This document shows positions 34,419 through 44,917 of a stretch of 64,000 nt of DNA, piece after piece. This DNA comes from Methanocella paludicola SANAE (lineage in GTDB: Archaea > Halobacteriota > Methanocellia > Methanocellales > Methanocellaceae): positions 806,001 to 870,000 of the forward strand of contig NC_013665.1 in assembly GCF_000011005.1 (NCBI RefSeq), read 5' to 3'. Under the pieces are notes generated by a model. It had not been told where the DNA came from. It saw nothing but the letters and a program-made list of their open reading frames with translations, and did no database searches. Both the position numbers and the translations under genes were made by a program. How positions within the stretch are numbered: position 1 is the stretch's first letter; each line of letters starts with the position of its first letter.

Positions 34419-35048
34419 CTAGACGATCCAGCGGACAACCTCAAAGGCCTCGGCGAACTCCGACTTCACCTGGACGCCCCGCATCTTCGCCCAGCCCCGG
34501 ATATAGTCCTCCTGGAAATACGGCCGGTCGAGCTCGATCTGGCTCTTATAACGCTTCAGCAGCTCGATCTTTTTAGAGATATGCCGCTCCTTGACCTTAA
34601 CGAAAAGCTGCGTGTTGAACGCGATATGATTCCAGGGCAGCTCATAGCAGATTATGGAGGCGCAGTCCTTGAAGGCCCTCAGGGTCTCCTTGGCGACGAC
34701 CTCGTGATCCTGGTGATTGTCGTCGAGCGACGGCCCCACGACAAGGTTCGGGGAGAACTCCTTTTTCATCTTGACCATCTCATCCAGGATCTCCTGGCGG
34801 TGCGAGGAAAGGTACCTGACCTGGAAGTCGAATATCTTAAGGTTATTATCCTTCAGGCCTATGGAGTTCGCAACGTCCAGGAATTCATTGCGCAGCGTGT
34901 CGGGAGGCGTGCCCTCGGGGAGCGAAGACTCGGCCGTCGAGAACACGACCCACAAGATCTCCCAGCCCTTCTCCATGAGCTTGGTGAGCGTGCCTCCGGC
35001 ACCGAGCTCCACGTCGTCGGTATGGGGGGAAATGAACAGGGCTTTCAT
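34419..35048 (-). CDS. PIG-L/LmbE-family deacetylase
   Basis: The product has 209 residues from ATG 35048 and overlaps the WbqC gene by four bases. The zinc-binding motif PHTDDVELGAGG lies at the N-terminus (about 9-20), where PHxDDxE is the family signature, and the second metal His is in SLDDNHQDHEVVAKE (about 107-121). Members of this family remove N-acetyl groups from GlcNAc-containing glycans or glycolipids. Here it could deacetylate a sugar of the surface glycan. An upstream in-frame extension to 35114 overlaps WbqC and is not used. Confidence 0.87.
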   Translation of the reverse strand: MKALFISPHTDDVELGAGGTLTKLMEKGWEILWVVFSTAESSLPEGTPPDTLRNEFLDVANSIGLKDNNLKIFDFQVRYLSSHRQEILDEMVKMKKEFSPNLVVGPSLDDNHQDHEVVAKETLRAFKDCASIICYELPWNHIAFNTQLFVKVKERHISKKIELLKRYKSQIELDRPYFQEDYIRGWAKMRGVQVKSEFAEAFEVVRWIV

Positions 35049-35707
35049 TGCCTTATCCCGCCGACGTTGAATATCCGGTCCAGGGCGCTCATATACGGCT
35101 GGAAGCCGCCCCACCGCTGCTTATATTCTTCTGGCCGGATCGAGGCATATTCCAGCTTGATGCCGTTAGCCTCGTAGCTGGACGCGTCCTGGTACTTGTC
35201 GCCTCCGGAGCCGGAAATGTACGTGTCTCCGCCGGCCTTCTTTACTATATCGATGATAAGGTCGGTGGCCTTAAGGCCCGTAGCAATACCAAGCTCGCTC
35301 GCCCGGACGATCCTCGTAGCGATGCCCAGCTTCTTCTTCAGGTAAAAGATCCCGGCCTCGTTGAATTCCCGCAAAGTCCGGGGCTCCTGCCCGTAGTAAC
35401 CGTCCACCAGCCACTCGTCGTAGTGCTCGCACTTCGAGTAGTTCGCGACGATGGACGCCTTGTGTTTCTTCATCCACTTGCCGTCCTCGGGCAGGCGGAC
35501 CTCGTTAATAGGCTTGAAGTGGTACTCCTTCCTGACCGGGATGGTCAGCCACATCCATCCGTCCTTCGTCCGTATCCTGGTGCGCTGCGTAAAGCTGTCC
35601 TTAGAGAACTGCACCGTATCCAGGAGCACGAACACGTCGGCCCTGGACATCTTCTCGAAAAAACCCCACCACGGTAAGTAATTAGGCTGATGTATGGCGA
35701 CTTTCAT
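35045..35707 (-). CDS. WbqC-like family protein
   Basis: The product has 220 residues. Its N-terminus MKVAIHQPNYLPWWGFFEKM is the signature of the WbqC family (PF08889), found in O-antigen and other polysaccharide clusters. Conserved FVLLDTVQFSKDSFTQRTRI and GSGGDKYQDASSYEANGI segments follow. The activity is not established; pairing with sugar transaminases and deacetylases suggests acyl or amino-acid addition to an amino sugar. It lies four bases after the DUF354 gene and overlaps the PIG-L gene, so it is translationally coupled. Confidence 0.88.
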   Translation of the reverse strand: MKVAIHQPNYLPWWGFFEKMSRADVFVLLDTVQFSKDSFTQRTRIRTKDGWMWLTIPVRKEYHFKPINEVRLPEDGKWMKKHKASIVANYSKCEHYDEWLVDGYYGQEPRTLREFNEAGIFYLKKKLGIATRIVRASELGIATGLKATDLIIDIVKKAGGDTYISGSGGDKYQDASSYEANGIKLEYASIRPEEYKQRWGGFQPYMSALDRIFNVGGIRQ

Positions 35708-35711
35708 GGTA

Positions 35712-36782
35712 TCACCCTACCCTGTACTGTATGCCAGGCTCCGCTTTCATTTGAGAGAAGCTTAGCGGATAATTTTCAACGAACCATACGATGAACTTGT
35801 TAAGGTCGATCTTTTCCCCGAGGAGCTTCGCCAGCTTCTGGCGGCCCTTCTCCTTGAGGTGGCCGTCATGTAACAGCGTCTTTGCGATGTACATGCCCTC
35901 CGACGTGAAGCCCGTGAACCACAACAACCCGTAGGAGCGCAGGTCGTAGAAGTTCCCGCACTCTCGTGCGGACGTGTCGATCAGGATCGAGTGCGTCCCC
36001 AGCAGGGCTGCTTCCGTTGCCGTCGTGCCGCCCTCGCCGATATACAGCGTGGCATAGTAGAGCAGGTCGTGGAACTTCTCGGGCGGCAGGTCGATCCTGT
36101 ACGGGTCGAATTCCGGCCCAAGCTCGCCCTCGGAGCTGATGAGCACCCTCCCGTACTTCTCTAACTCCTTAACGAACGCCAGCCTGTCCGAGATGCCATG
36201 GTGGCCCACGTCGTGGCTCGCTCCCCAGGTGATGAAGCGGACAAGTATGAACCGCTCTCCCTTCTTGATCCCGAGTGAATCAAGCACCCCCGGGTCGGGC
36301 TTGAAATAGTCCGGGTGGAGATATGCCAGCTCCTTGTAAGCGTTAAAGCGGACCTGCTTTTTGCCCAGGTCCAGCCGGAAATTAGAAGGCGTGCACACGG
36401 TGTCCACGAACGGCATAAAGAGCATCATCTGCTCCCTGCTGATCTCCGTGTCGTCGATGATTATCGATTTTTTATGCAGTGCGTACGACACATGGGCAGC
36501 CCGGATCGATCCCAGGCCTATGAACAGGTCCGGATTGAACTTCCTTACCGCACGGTACATCCGCAGATCGATGACCGGCAAATTGATCAGCTTCTGGATA
36601 AGCGAATCGCCATAGCTCCCCAGGTTCACATAACGATACCGCAGATTATCCAGCAACTTCAGGGACACGTCCTTCTTCGTGGCAGTAATAAGCACCTCAT
36701 GGCCCTTCTCCTCCATCTCGCGGATGAAATTCCTGAAACAATGCACATGCGCAGGGTGATTAATATCGACAACGATCCTCAT
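35712..36782 (-). CDS. DUF354 protein, likely GT-B-like
   Basis: The product has 356 residues and is the paralogue of the 29536-30612 product, with the same start (MRIVVDINHPAHVHCFRNF) and conserved blocks TATKKDVSLKLL, GLGSIRAAHVSYAL, DDTEISREQMMLFMPFVDT and LYIGEGGTTATEAALLGTHS. The fold is expected to be like UDP-GlcNAc 2-epimerase or MurG, with the C-terminal half binding a nucleotide sugar. It sits between the double GT2 gene and wbqC-like gene in the operon. Two diverged copies in one locus suggest separate steps on different sugars. Confidence 0.85.
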   Translation of the reverse strand: MRIVVDINHPAHVHCFRNFIREMEEKGHEVLITATKKDVSLKLLDNLRYRYVNLGSYGDSLIQKLINLPVIDLRMYRAVRKFNPDLFIGLGSIRAAHVSYALHKKSIIIDDTEISREQMMLFMPFVDTVCTPSNFRLDLGKKQVRFNAYKELAYLHPDYFKPDPGVLDSLGIKKGERFILVRFITWGASHDVGHHGISDRLAFVKELEKYGRVLISSEGELGPEFDPYRIDLPPEKFHDLLYYATLYIGEGGTTATEAALLGTHSILIDTSARECGNFYDLRSYGLLWFTGFTSEGMYIAKTLLHDGHLKEKGRQKLAKLLGEKIDLNKFIVWFVENYPLSFSQMKAEPGIQYRVG

Positions 36783-36788
36783 GATGGC

Positions 36789-38276
36789 TCACCAGTTCCC
36801 GCCCAATGTCCGGCTCTTATTCTCCTGCATGTCGAGCACCATCGCGACGAGCAGGGCCATCATGCCCCAGAACACGACGAATGCCATAAAGAGCAGATAG
36901 TTCGGGGATACATAGTGCCCCGAAACTGTCTGGTAAACCGCCCATAAACCTAAAAGAACCCCGGCCGGGATCAGGAGCATACTCGACGCGTAGAAGAGCA
37001 CGAGCGGGTTAAAGTCCAGGACGATGTACTTCGTCTTGAGCCGCCACAGGAAGCCCCGGAAGATCATGGGCGCCACCTTCAGGATAAAGCGGCTGTACTT
37101 GATATGGGAGCGCTCGTTGCCGTACCGGGCGGGCATCGCCACGTCGACGGCCCGCAGGCCGAACGCGTTCAGCTTTATTAAAATGTCGTTGCAGTAGCCG
37201 TAATAGGTATAGACCGAGTCGAGGTCCAGGGTCTCCAGCGCCCTCCGGGAAATGGCCGTATAGCCGTTCTGAGGGTCGGTGATATGCCAGTAGCCGCTGC
37301 CGATCTTGGTGATCATTGTGAGCATGAAATTCCCGAGAGAGCGCCATGCGCTCATGCCCTTTCTCAGGTCCTTCGACAGCAGGCGATTTCCCTTCGCATA
37401 GTCCGCTTTCCCGTCGATGACGGGCATCAGCAGCCTCGGCAATTGCTCGGGGTCCATCTGGTTGTCCCCGGCCATGACAGCCACAACGTCCATTTCGTCC
37501 TCCAGCGCCATCTTATAGCCCGTTATGATGGCGGCCCCGACGCCTTTGTTGACCTCGTGGCGGATGTAGACGATGCGCGGGTCTTTCACGCCCTTTATGA
37601 CGTCAGGCGTCCCGTCCGTGCTGCAATCGTCCACAACGTAAACCTTGCTGACGTAAGACGGTATGCCCGAGAGCGTTTCCCCGATGAGGCGTTCCTCGCA
37701 GTACGCAGGCACGACGACGCCGATGCGGTACATGCCCAGCACGGGAGACTCCCCTTTCATATCCACGCTATCGATCTTCAGCCCTTTGCCCCGGGCGTTA
37801 TCGTAAATATCCCTGACGGGCACGCGGTCCGTGGACATGCGCTCCAGGAGAGGCTTGTCCATGAACTTCGAGGAACACGCCATGAAGCCCGAGAACACGG
37901 CCTTCGAGGTCTTGTTATTCAAATAGAGCACGTTCTCGTCCACGCATGGCGCCGTCCTGGCCGAGCCCACGGCGATGTCGCAGCCGTCCCTGAGCCTGTC
38001 GAGCAGCGCCGGGATATTGTCGGGGCTGTGCGTCCCGTCCCCGTAAAGGAAGACGTAGGCCCCGTCGAAGTAGTCCACCATGATGTGGTTCAGCCCGAAC
38101 GACCTGCCGGACTGGCTGATGACGTCGGCGCCCACGGACCGGGCGATACTCGTCACCCGGGGGTCCACCCCGTCGACCACGTACACCTTTTCCACGTATT
38201 TCTTCGACATGGCGATGATGCTGCCCAGCGTGAGCGGGTTCATCCTGTCGTATATGACGGCGACATTGTTGGCCAC
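36789..38276 (-). CDS. Tandem GT2 glycosyltransferase: degenerate GT-A plus active GT2 with two membrane spans
   Basis: The product has 495 residues. Residues 1-170 form a first GT-A-like unit (AVIYDRMNPLTLGSIIAMSK; VFLYGDGTHSPDNIPALLDRL) with GDG where DxD is expected, and it looks degenerate. From about 182 a standard GT2 domain begins: IGVVVPAYCEERLIGETLSGI, YVVDDCSTDGTPDVIKG, and the GDNQMDPEQLPRLL acceptor region. Two hydrophobic spans at about 425-450 and 460-482 place it at the membrane, like dolichyl-phosphate sugar synthases. It may transfer the first or a modified sugar to a lipid carrier. Confidence 0.85.
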   Translation of the reverse strand: MANNVAVIYDRMNPLTLGSIIAMSKKYVEKVYVVDGVDPRVTSIARSVGADVISQSGRSFGLNHIMVDYFDGAYVFLYGDGTHSPDNIPALLDRLRDGCDIAVGSARTAPCVDENVLYLNNKTSKAVFSGFMACSSKFMDKPLLERMSTDRVPVRDIYDNARGKGLKIDSVDMKGESPVLGMYRIGVVVPAYCEERLIGETLSGIPSYVSKVYVVDDCSTDGTPDVIKGVKDPRIVYIRHEVNKGVGAAIITGYKMALEDEMDVVAVMAGDNQMDPEQLPRLLMPVIDGKADYAKGNRLLSKDLRKGMSAWRSLGNFMLTMITKIGSGYWHITDPQNGYTAISRRALETLDLDSVYTYYGYCNDILIKLNAFGLRAVDVAMPARYGNERSHIKYSRFILKVAPMIFRGFLWRLKTKYIVLDFNPLVLFYASSMLLIPAGVLLGLWAVYQTVSGHYVSPNYLLFMAFVVFWGMMALLVAMVLDMQENKSRTLGGNW

Positions 38277-38290
38277 GCTATCACTTCGCC

Positions 38291-39349
38291 CTAAACCTTC
38301 TCGGAAGGCCTCTTTTTCATGATGCGGTGCTTACCGGCGGCCAGGCCTGCGTTGAGCAGGACTTTATTGCTCGTCAGGATGGACGGCCCCAGGATGGACG
38401 ACCTCATGCTGAACAGGCTCTTGACCCGGACCACGGCCTTGGTCTTGTAGGACTCGATGGACGCGAGCGCCACCTTGAGGGCGTTGATGCCGTCCTCTCC
38501 CGTGGGTATCAGGGAGTACCCGTTCTGGCAGTACTTCATGAAGTGCTCCAGCTCGTTCCTTAGCGGCTCGATCTTGTCCACCTTGGCCTCCTTGACCCAT
38601 TCCTTGTCGTGGATGAACACGGTCTGGTTCATGTAGTCCCCATATCCGACGCCGCCCGTGCCGATCACGGTGAACTGGCGGGACTTGTGGGGCGTGAGCC
38701 AGTTGGTCTCGACGATGCCAGCCTTGTTCTCCCCGAACCGGAGCATGATGGACGCGTGGTCTTCCTGGGAGTGGATGTCAGCGCCGGCGATAGCGTAGAC
38801 CTCGGATACTTCGCTGCCCAGCAGGTAGGAAATGATGTCGATGTCGTGGACGCCGATGTCGAGTATTACGCCGACGTCCCTTATCCGGGGATTGTAGGGG
38901 CCCACGCGGCGAGTGTTGACCGAGACGATCTTTCCCAGCTCGCCGCTGTCGATGAGCTCCTTCATCTTGATGACGGCCGGGTTGAACCGCTCGATGTGCC
39001 CGACCATGACCTTGACCTTCTTCTTTTCCGCCATCCGGACGATGGCCTCCCCGTTGGCGACCGAGTCCGCTATGGGCTTTTCCACGAGCAGGTCCGTGCC
39101 CGAGTTGATGACGTCCATGGCCACCGGCAGGTGGAGCGTCGTCGGGACGACGATGCTTACCGCGTCCAGGTCCTGCTTGAGAAGCTCGCGATAATCCGTA
39201 AAGCCCTTGGTCCTGTACTGTTGTGCGAGCGATGCCACCCGGGTCTCGTTGACGTCGGCAATGCCCGCCAGCTCGACGCCGCTCATCTGGCTGTACGTGC
39301 GGATGTGGTTCTCGCCCATGATACCGGCGCCTATGACCCCGACCCTCAC
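38291..39349 (-). CDS. Gfo/Idh/MocA oxidoreductase (WbpB-like, UDP-GlcNAcA 3-dehydrogenase)
   Basis: The product has 352 residues. The N-terminal Rossmann motif RVGVIGAGIMGENHIRTYSQ and the catalytic-Lys motif LLVEKPIADSVANGEAIV (about 92-109) are standard for the family, and VGHIERFNPAVIKMKELI is typical of the WbpB/WlbA branch, which oxidises C3 of UDP-GlcNAcA using NAD. It overlaps the aminotransferase gene by four bases, the usual coupling of steps 2 and 3 of UDP-diacetamido-uronic acid synthesis. The basic C-terminal tail (GKHRIMKKRPSEKV) is unusual. Confidence 0.87.
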   Translation of the reverse strand: MRVGVIGAGIMGENHIRTYSQMSGVELAGIADVNETRVASLAQQYRTKGFTDYRELLKQDLDAVSIVVPTTLHLPVAMDVINSGTDLLVEKPIADSVANGEAIVRMAEKKKVKVMVGHIERFNPAVIKMKELIDSGELGKIVSVNTRRVGPYNPRIRDVGVILDIGVHDIDIISYLLGSEVSEVYAIAGADIHSQEDHASIMLRFGENKAGIVETNWLTPHKSRQFTVIGTGGVGYGDYMNQTVFIHDKEWVKEAKVDKIEPLRNELEHFMKYCQNGYSLIPTGEDGINALKVALASIESYKTKAVVRVKSLFSMRSSILGPSILTSNKVLLNAGLAAGKHRIMKKRPSEKV

Positions 39350-40437
39350 GTTAACACCACCCGGATGTTGTCGGCCATGAACTGTATCTCGTCCGCCGTC
39401 ACGGACGGGTGGACCGGCAGGGAGATCACCTGCTTCGACATCAGCTCGGAAACCGGGTATCGGTTGCCGTTCACGATGTTCCTGAACGAGGGCTGCTGGT
39501 GGATGGGCAGCGGGTAGTAGATGCTGTTGCCGATGCAGGCATGGTTCAATTCGCCCATGAGCTCGTCCCTGCCGAGCTTCGCCTCGTCCGTGACGCGGAT
39601 AGTGTACTGGTGAAAGACGTGTTTGTAGCCGGGCTTAATGGCCGGTGTAACGATGCCGGGTATGTCCTTGAGCTTCTCGCTGAGGAGCATGGCGTTCCTT
39701 ATGCGGGCCTCGTTGAACCGGTCGACCTTCTTTAGCTGGGCCAGGCCGATGGCGGCACTGATGTCGGTCATCCGGAGGTTGTAGCCCAGCATCTCGTGGT
39801 AGTAGCGTACCTTCGAGCCGTGGGACTTGATCATCCTTGCCTTCTCCGCCACATCATCGTCGTTGCAGGTGATCATGCCGCCTTCGCTCGTGGTCATGTT
39901 CTTCGTCGGATAGAAGCTGAAGCAGCCTATGTCGAAGGAGCCTGCCTTTTTGCCGTCGACCGAGGCGCCGTGCGCCTGGCATGCGTCTTCGATGACCGCC
40001 AGTCCATGGTCTTCCGCAATATCCATGATCGCCTTCATCTCGGCGCAGTGGCCGTAGAGGTCAACGGGTATGACGGCTTTCGTGCGCTTCGTGATCTTAT
40101 CCCGTATCCGGTTCACGTCGATGTTGAAGGTATCGGGCTCGATATCGACGAACACTGGCTTAGCGCCCGTGAACAGGATGCTGTTCGCGGTGGCGATGAA
40201 CGTAAAGGGCGTAGTAATTACCTCGTCGCCCGGGCCGATGCCCTTAGCGAGTAATGCAACATGCAACGCGGCGGTACCCGAATTAACGGCGATGGCGTGG
40301 CCCGCGCCGATATATGCCTTAAAGGCGTCCTCGAATTCCTTCGTCTTCGGGCCCTCGGCGATGGTGCCCGACCTCATCACGCCCATGACGGCGTCAATCT
40401 CTTCCTGGCCTATGAGAGGCTTCGCTATTGGTATCAT
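39346..40437 (-). CDS. DegT/DnrJ/EryC1/StrS aminotransferase (WbpE-like)
   Basis: The product has 363 residues and is PLP-dependent. Key motifs: GHAIAVNSGTAALHVALLA (about 47-65, phosphate binding), VIEDACQAHGA (about 150-160, Asp for the pyridine nitrogen), and the Schiff-base Lys in FSFYPTKNMTTSEGG (about 180-194). It should transfer an amino group to the 3-keto UDP-sugar made by the WbpB-like enzyme. It lies between the oxidoreductase and the acyltransferase genes in the operon, matching the Wbp order. Confidence 0.9.
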   Translation of the reverse strand: MIPIAKPLIGQEEIDAVMGVMRSGTIAEGPKTKEFEDAFKAYIGAGHAIAVNSGTAALHVALLAKGIGPGDEVITTPFTFIATANSILFTGAKPVFVDIEPDTFNIDVNRIRDKITKRTKAVIPVDLYGHCAEMKAIMDIAEDHGLAVIEDACQAHGASVDGKKAGSFDIGCFSFYPTKNMTTSEGGMITCNDDDVAEKARMIKSHGSKVRYYHEMLGYNLRMTDISAAIGLAQLKKVDRFNEARIRNAMLLSEKLKDIPGIVTPAIKPGYKHVFHQYTIRVTDEAKLGRDELMGELNHACIGNSIYYPLPIHQQPSFRNIVNGNRYPVSELMSKQVISLPVHPSVTADEIQFMADNIRVVLT

Positions 40438-40441
40438 ACGA

Positions 40442-41149
40442 TCAGATCCTGTTCAAATTCCTGAGTTTTTCAGGTAGTTCGACGACCTTCGCCGGCGTCC
40501 CGATGGCGAGCTTCCAGGCCGGCACGTTCTTCGTCACCAGCGCCCCCGCCGCCACCATTGCCCCTTCGCCGATCTCAACATCGGGCAGTATCGTCGCGTT
40601 CGCCCCGACGGATGCCCCTTTTCGCAGCCTCGGCCCCTTAAGGCCGTACTCCACGCGTATAGGATATTTATCGTTGGCCAGCACCGAGCACGGGCCCAGG
40701 AACACGTTGTCCTCGATGACCGTATTGGTGGGTATGTACACGTTACTCTGGATGCTGACATTGCTTCCGATGGACGTGTGCCCGTCGACGACCGTATTGG
40801 TCCCTAAAAGCACGTTGTCCCCCAGCTTCGTGTTCTCCCGGACCATCACGTTGTGGCCCGTGCGCAGGCCATGTCCGGCATCCACGTCACAATAGAATGT
40901 CGAATTCGAGCGGATCACGGCATTATCGCCGATGCAGGCCCCCACGAACGGGTAGCGCTCGAGCGTCTGGCCGCTGGACTGGACATCGTTCAGCACCTTA
41001 TTAGAAGGATAGCCCAGGATCACGTTCTCCATGATCGTGCAGTTCTTGCCGACGACGCTCGTGCCGTAGATCCTGCAGGAGCCATGGATGCGGTTGCCCG
41101 TGCTCCTGACGAAAAGTGTGCGGGAGTTCATTTTTCGGGCCTCCGTCAT
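40442..41149 (-). CDS. Left-handed beta-helix N-acyltransferase (WbpD-like)
   Basis: The product has 235 residues, made mostly of hexapeptide repeats ([59 protein letters not shown]), which fold as a trimeric left-handed beta-helix. The closing segment [20 protein letters not shown] with EW-like ending ([13 protein letters not shown]) is standard for sugar acetyltransferases. It should acetylate the 3-amino group of the UDP-uronic acid. Its start overlaps the end of the ParB-like gene, so translation is coupled. Confidence 0.88.
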   Translation of the reverse strand: MTEARKMNSRTLFVRSTGNRIHGSCRIYGTSVVGKNCTIMENVILGYPSNKVLNDVQSSGQTLERYPFVGACIGDNAVIRSNSTFYCDVDAGHGLRTGHNVMVRENTKLGDNVLLGTNTVVDGHTSIGSNVSIQSNVYIPTNTVIEDNVFLGPCSVLANDKYPIRVEYGLKGPRLRKGASVGANATILPDVEIGEGAMVAAGALVTKNVPAWKLAIGTPAKVVELPEKLRNLNRI

Positions 41150-42048
41150 ACCAGTGCCCTGGCCCTTTCGGGCTCTTCGCCCGCCCCGCTCTTCAGCCGC
41201 AGGTACAGGGAGTTGAGCTTTTCGATGGACGACTCCAGTTTATTTAGCAGCTCCTGGCGGCTCATCCTGTCGGCCGACTGGGCTCTTCCCGCCAGGGCCT
41301 CTATCTCCCTGTCGAGCTTCAGGAGGCACCTCATGAGGTCCCCGCGGGGCTCCTGCTGAGCCTCGGCCGCGTTAAGCCCGTGCCTCTTGAGCCCTCTTAA
41401 GTACCGCAGGGCTTCGTTGATATCCATGGCTTTGGCACGGATAGACAGGTATGCGGTCTTCTGGAGTTCGGACGGCAGGCGGGCGATGTCCTCGAGGATC
41501 TTGATGTTCATCTCGTAGATGTCCCTGCGCTCATCATCCGAAAAAGTATCCTGGATACATTTCGCGGCATCCATGTCGGTGGCGGCGATCTCCTGCACTT
41601 CGGGGATGAGCCGCTTGATCAGCCCGACCTTGGAGGTCACGTAGTGCGGCGTCTTACCGATGATCTCGGCGATCTCCTTGTACTGGTAGCCGTACTTCTC
41701 CTTCAGCATCACGAAGGCGCGGCCGAGGTCGAAATGGTTGATGTCGTCCCTCTGGACGTTCGCGATGATCTGCTTGAACCGGGCGTCCGCCTCGGTCTCG
41801 TCCACGTCCACGACGACCTCCCTGCCTAGAATAAGCTCGGATATTGCCAGGTCCTTCATCGCCCGAAGCCTCCTTTCTCCGTCGATGACCACGTAAGAAT
41901 CGCCCGACCTGCGGACGAGGATCGGCTGCAGCAGCCCCACGTCGGAGACCGTGCACTTGAGCCGGTCGATCCTCCCGGGATTTTTCCTGATATGCCCGGG
42001 GTCGACCTTGATCTTGCTGACGGGTATGCATTCGCATGTTTCGCTTAT
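41146..42048 (-). CDS. ParB/Noc-like N-terminal domain protein heading the glycan operon; start appears to be ATA
   Basis: The product has about 300 residues. The ParB-N domain is clear: from the upstream codons [17 protein letters not shown], then [29 protein letters not shown], and the arginine-rich box region [18 protein letters not shown], followed by a helix-turn-helix ([21 protein letters not shown]). A GTG at 41940 would cut off the first beta strands; the in-frame codon after a strong GAGGTG is ATA at 42048, and a stop lies just before. No ParA gene is near. As first gene of the glycan operon it is more likely a DNA-binding regulator than a partition protein. Confidence 0.82.
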   Translation of the reverse strand: MSETCECIPVSKIKVDPGHIRKNPGRIDRLKCTVSDVGLLQPILVRRSGDSYVVIDGERRLRAMKDLAISELILGREVVVDVDETEADARFKQIIANVQRDDINHFDLGRAFVMLKEKYGYQYKEIAEIIGKTPHYVTSKVGLIKRLIPEVQEIAATDMDAAKCIQDTFSDDERRDIYEMNIKILEDIARLPSELQKTAYLSIRAKAMDINEALRYLRGLKRHGLNAAEAQQEPRGDLMRCLLKLDREIEALAGRAQSADRMSRQELLNKLESSIEKLNSLYLRLKSGAGEEPERARALV

Positions 42049-42258
42049 AATATCACCTCAGTTGTTTTTCGCCCGTTATTCTGTTATTTACCAAAGCCCC
42101 CTATTTTAAGCCCTTGGCTGATAATGGGTTAAAATTTGGCATATAAATCCCTTCTGCTAATTTCTATGATTTATGCAAATAAACCATGATAGATCTCCCG
42201 GGGATCAAACGTAAGGTTTACAATAAAACAGGGTACAATTGAAAATTTTATAGGGTGG

Positions 42259-43419
42259 TCAATACGGCTTATACAGCGGAGACATGGCCATCAGCTTTTG
42301 CACGATATCGGGTAATACATCCAGCACGTAATCGATATCCTCTTCCGTATTGTATATGCTGTTGGTGAAGCGCAGAGAACCGTGTGCCTGCTCAGGTGGC
42401 ATGCCCAGCGCCAGCAGCACATGGGAGGCCTGGAGTTCCTTAGATGAGCAGGCAGAGCCGGTAGAAGCCTCTACGCCTTTCATGTCCAGCATGAGCACGA
42501 GCGACTCGCCCTCGATATAGTGGAAGCTCAGGTTGGCGTTGTTCGGCGAGCGCATCGTCCTCGAGCCATTCAGCCTCACGTACTCCTCCTTCGTGATGCC
42601 GTCGATGAGTTTATCCCTGAGGCGCGTCATGTGGGCGGCGTTTTTCTCCAGGTCCCTGGCCGCCGCCTCACAGGCCTGCCCCATGCCGACGATGCCCGGG
42701 ATGTTCTCGGTGCCGCTCCTGAGTCCCCTCTCCTGGCCGCCCCCGTACTCGACTGCCTTGACACGCGTGCCTTTCCGCACGAACAGCGCCCCGATGCCCT
42801 TGGGCCCGTGTATCTTATGCCCGGAAAGCGATAGCAGGTCGACGCCCAGGTCGTCCACGTCCACGGGTATTTTCCCGAGGCTCTGGACCGCGTCCGTATG
42901 AAAAAGAATATCGTTCTCCTTCGCTACACGGCCGATCTCCTCGATGGGCTGGATTGTGCCTATCTCGTTGTTGACGTGCATGACCGAGATGAGAATGGTG
43001 TTGGGCGTAACTGCGTCATTGAGGGCGTCCAGGCTTACGATGCCCTCGCAGTCGACTGGCAGGTACGTGACCTCATAGCCCTCCTTTTCAAGGTGCCGGC
43101 AGGGCTCCATGACCGCCGGATGCTCGATGGTGGAAGTGATAATGTGGTTACCGTGCTCGCGCATGGCGTGGGCCGCGCCGATAACGGCGATGTTGTCGGA
43201 CTCAGTGCCGCCTGATGTGAAAATGACCTCCTTAGTATCGGCGCCGATGGCATTCGCCACCTGCTCCCTGGCCTTCTCCATCGCTTCTGCCGCTTGCCTC
43301 CCCATCTGGTACAGGCTGGACGCGTTCCCGAAACTTCTGTTAAAGTAGGGCAGCATCGCGTCCAGCACCTCGTCGCTCACCTGCGTGGTCGCCGCATTAT
43401 CAAGATACACTTGCCTCAT
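42259..43419 (-). CDS. nifS: Cysteine desulfurase (NifS/IscS)
   Basis: The product has 386 residues and is a class V PLP aminotransferase. Motifs: VYLDNAATTQVSDEV at the N-terminus, TSGGTESDNIAVIGAAHA (PLP phosphate), STIEHPAVMEPC, HTDAVQSLGKIPVD and the Schiff-base Lys in LSLSGHKIHGPKGIGALF (about 205). The catalytic Cys lies in STGSACSSKELQASHV (about 325). The enzyme yields persulfide sulfur for Fe-S clusters. Divergent from SepCysS, for which persulfide is also a plausible sulfur donor. No iscU follows. Confidence 0.94.
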   Translation of the reverse strand: MRQVYLDNAATTQVSDEVLDAMLPYFNRSFGNASSLYQMGRQAAEAMEKAREQVANAIGADTKEVIFTSGGTESDNIAVIGAAHAMREHGNHIITSTIEHPAVMEPCRHLEKEGYEVTYLPVDCEGIVSLDALNDAVTPNTILISVMHVNNEIGTIQPIEEIGRVAKENDILFHTDAVQSLGKIPVDVDDLGVDLLSLSGHKIHGPKGIGALFVRKGTRVKAVEYGGGQERGLRSGTENIPGIVGMGQACEAAARDLEKNAAHMTRLRDKLIDGITKEEYVRLNGSRTMRSPNNANLSFHYIEGESLVLMLDMKGVEASTGSACSSKELQASHVLLALGMPPEQAHGSLRFTNSIYNTEEDIDYVLDVLPDIVQKLMAMSPLYKPY

Positions 43420-44662
<1,243 letters not shown>

Positions 44663-44671
44663 ATTCTGTTT

Positions 44672-44806
44672 TTATGGAAGCTTTAATGCGCCGACGGACG
44701 CCCCGAGCGGGCAAAAATGCCCGGCAAGGAGCGCCCAGACGGCAATTGCTGCGACTCCCGTCAGCAGCGCCAGGAGGATCGTGATGGCCAGGGGTGGTAA
44801 TCGCAT
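44672..44806 (-). CDS. 44-residue membrane protein
   Basis: A short reverse-strand ORF (ATG 44806, stop 44674-44672) encodes MRLPPLAITILLALLTGVAA and continues hydrophobic to about residue 30, then HFCPLGASVGALKLP. It is one membrane span with a short tail. A very AT-rich stretch with TATA-like sequence (ATATATAAATAAATTAATATA, complement) lies about 20-40 bases upstream and supports expression. GC in third positions matches the neighbours. Function unknown; chance occurrence is possible. Confidence 0.5.
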   Translation of the reverse strand: MRLPPLAITILLALLTGVAAIAVWALLAGHFCPLGASVGALKLP

Positions 44807-44917
44807 CTTCAAGAATAATTATATATTAATTTATTTATATATTTAGCATCCATTATTCTCAGGATTGGGGAGCAATGACCTGCATAAATAGCGGTTCAAG
44901 GGAATAAAAATAAAAAA

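Noticed and set aside
33798-35177. Long plus-strand ORF (459 codons) opposite the lyase, PIG-L and WbqC genes
   Set aside because: It spans three well-supported minus-strand genes, has His/Arg/Val-rich antisense-like composition and no recognisable domain; a by-product of high third-position GC.
37284-38294. Plus-strand ORF of 336 codons opposite the double GT2 gene
   Set aside because: Shadow of a clear GT2 gene; composition rich in His, Asp, Arg and Val without any motif.
38609-39517. Plus-strand ORF of 302 codons opposite the WbpB-like gene
   Set aside because: Antisense shadow of a gene with full family motifs.
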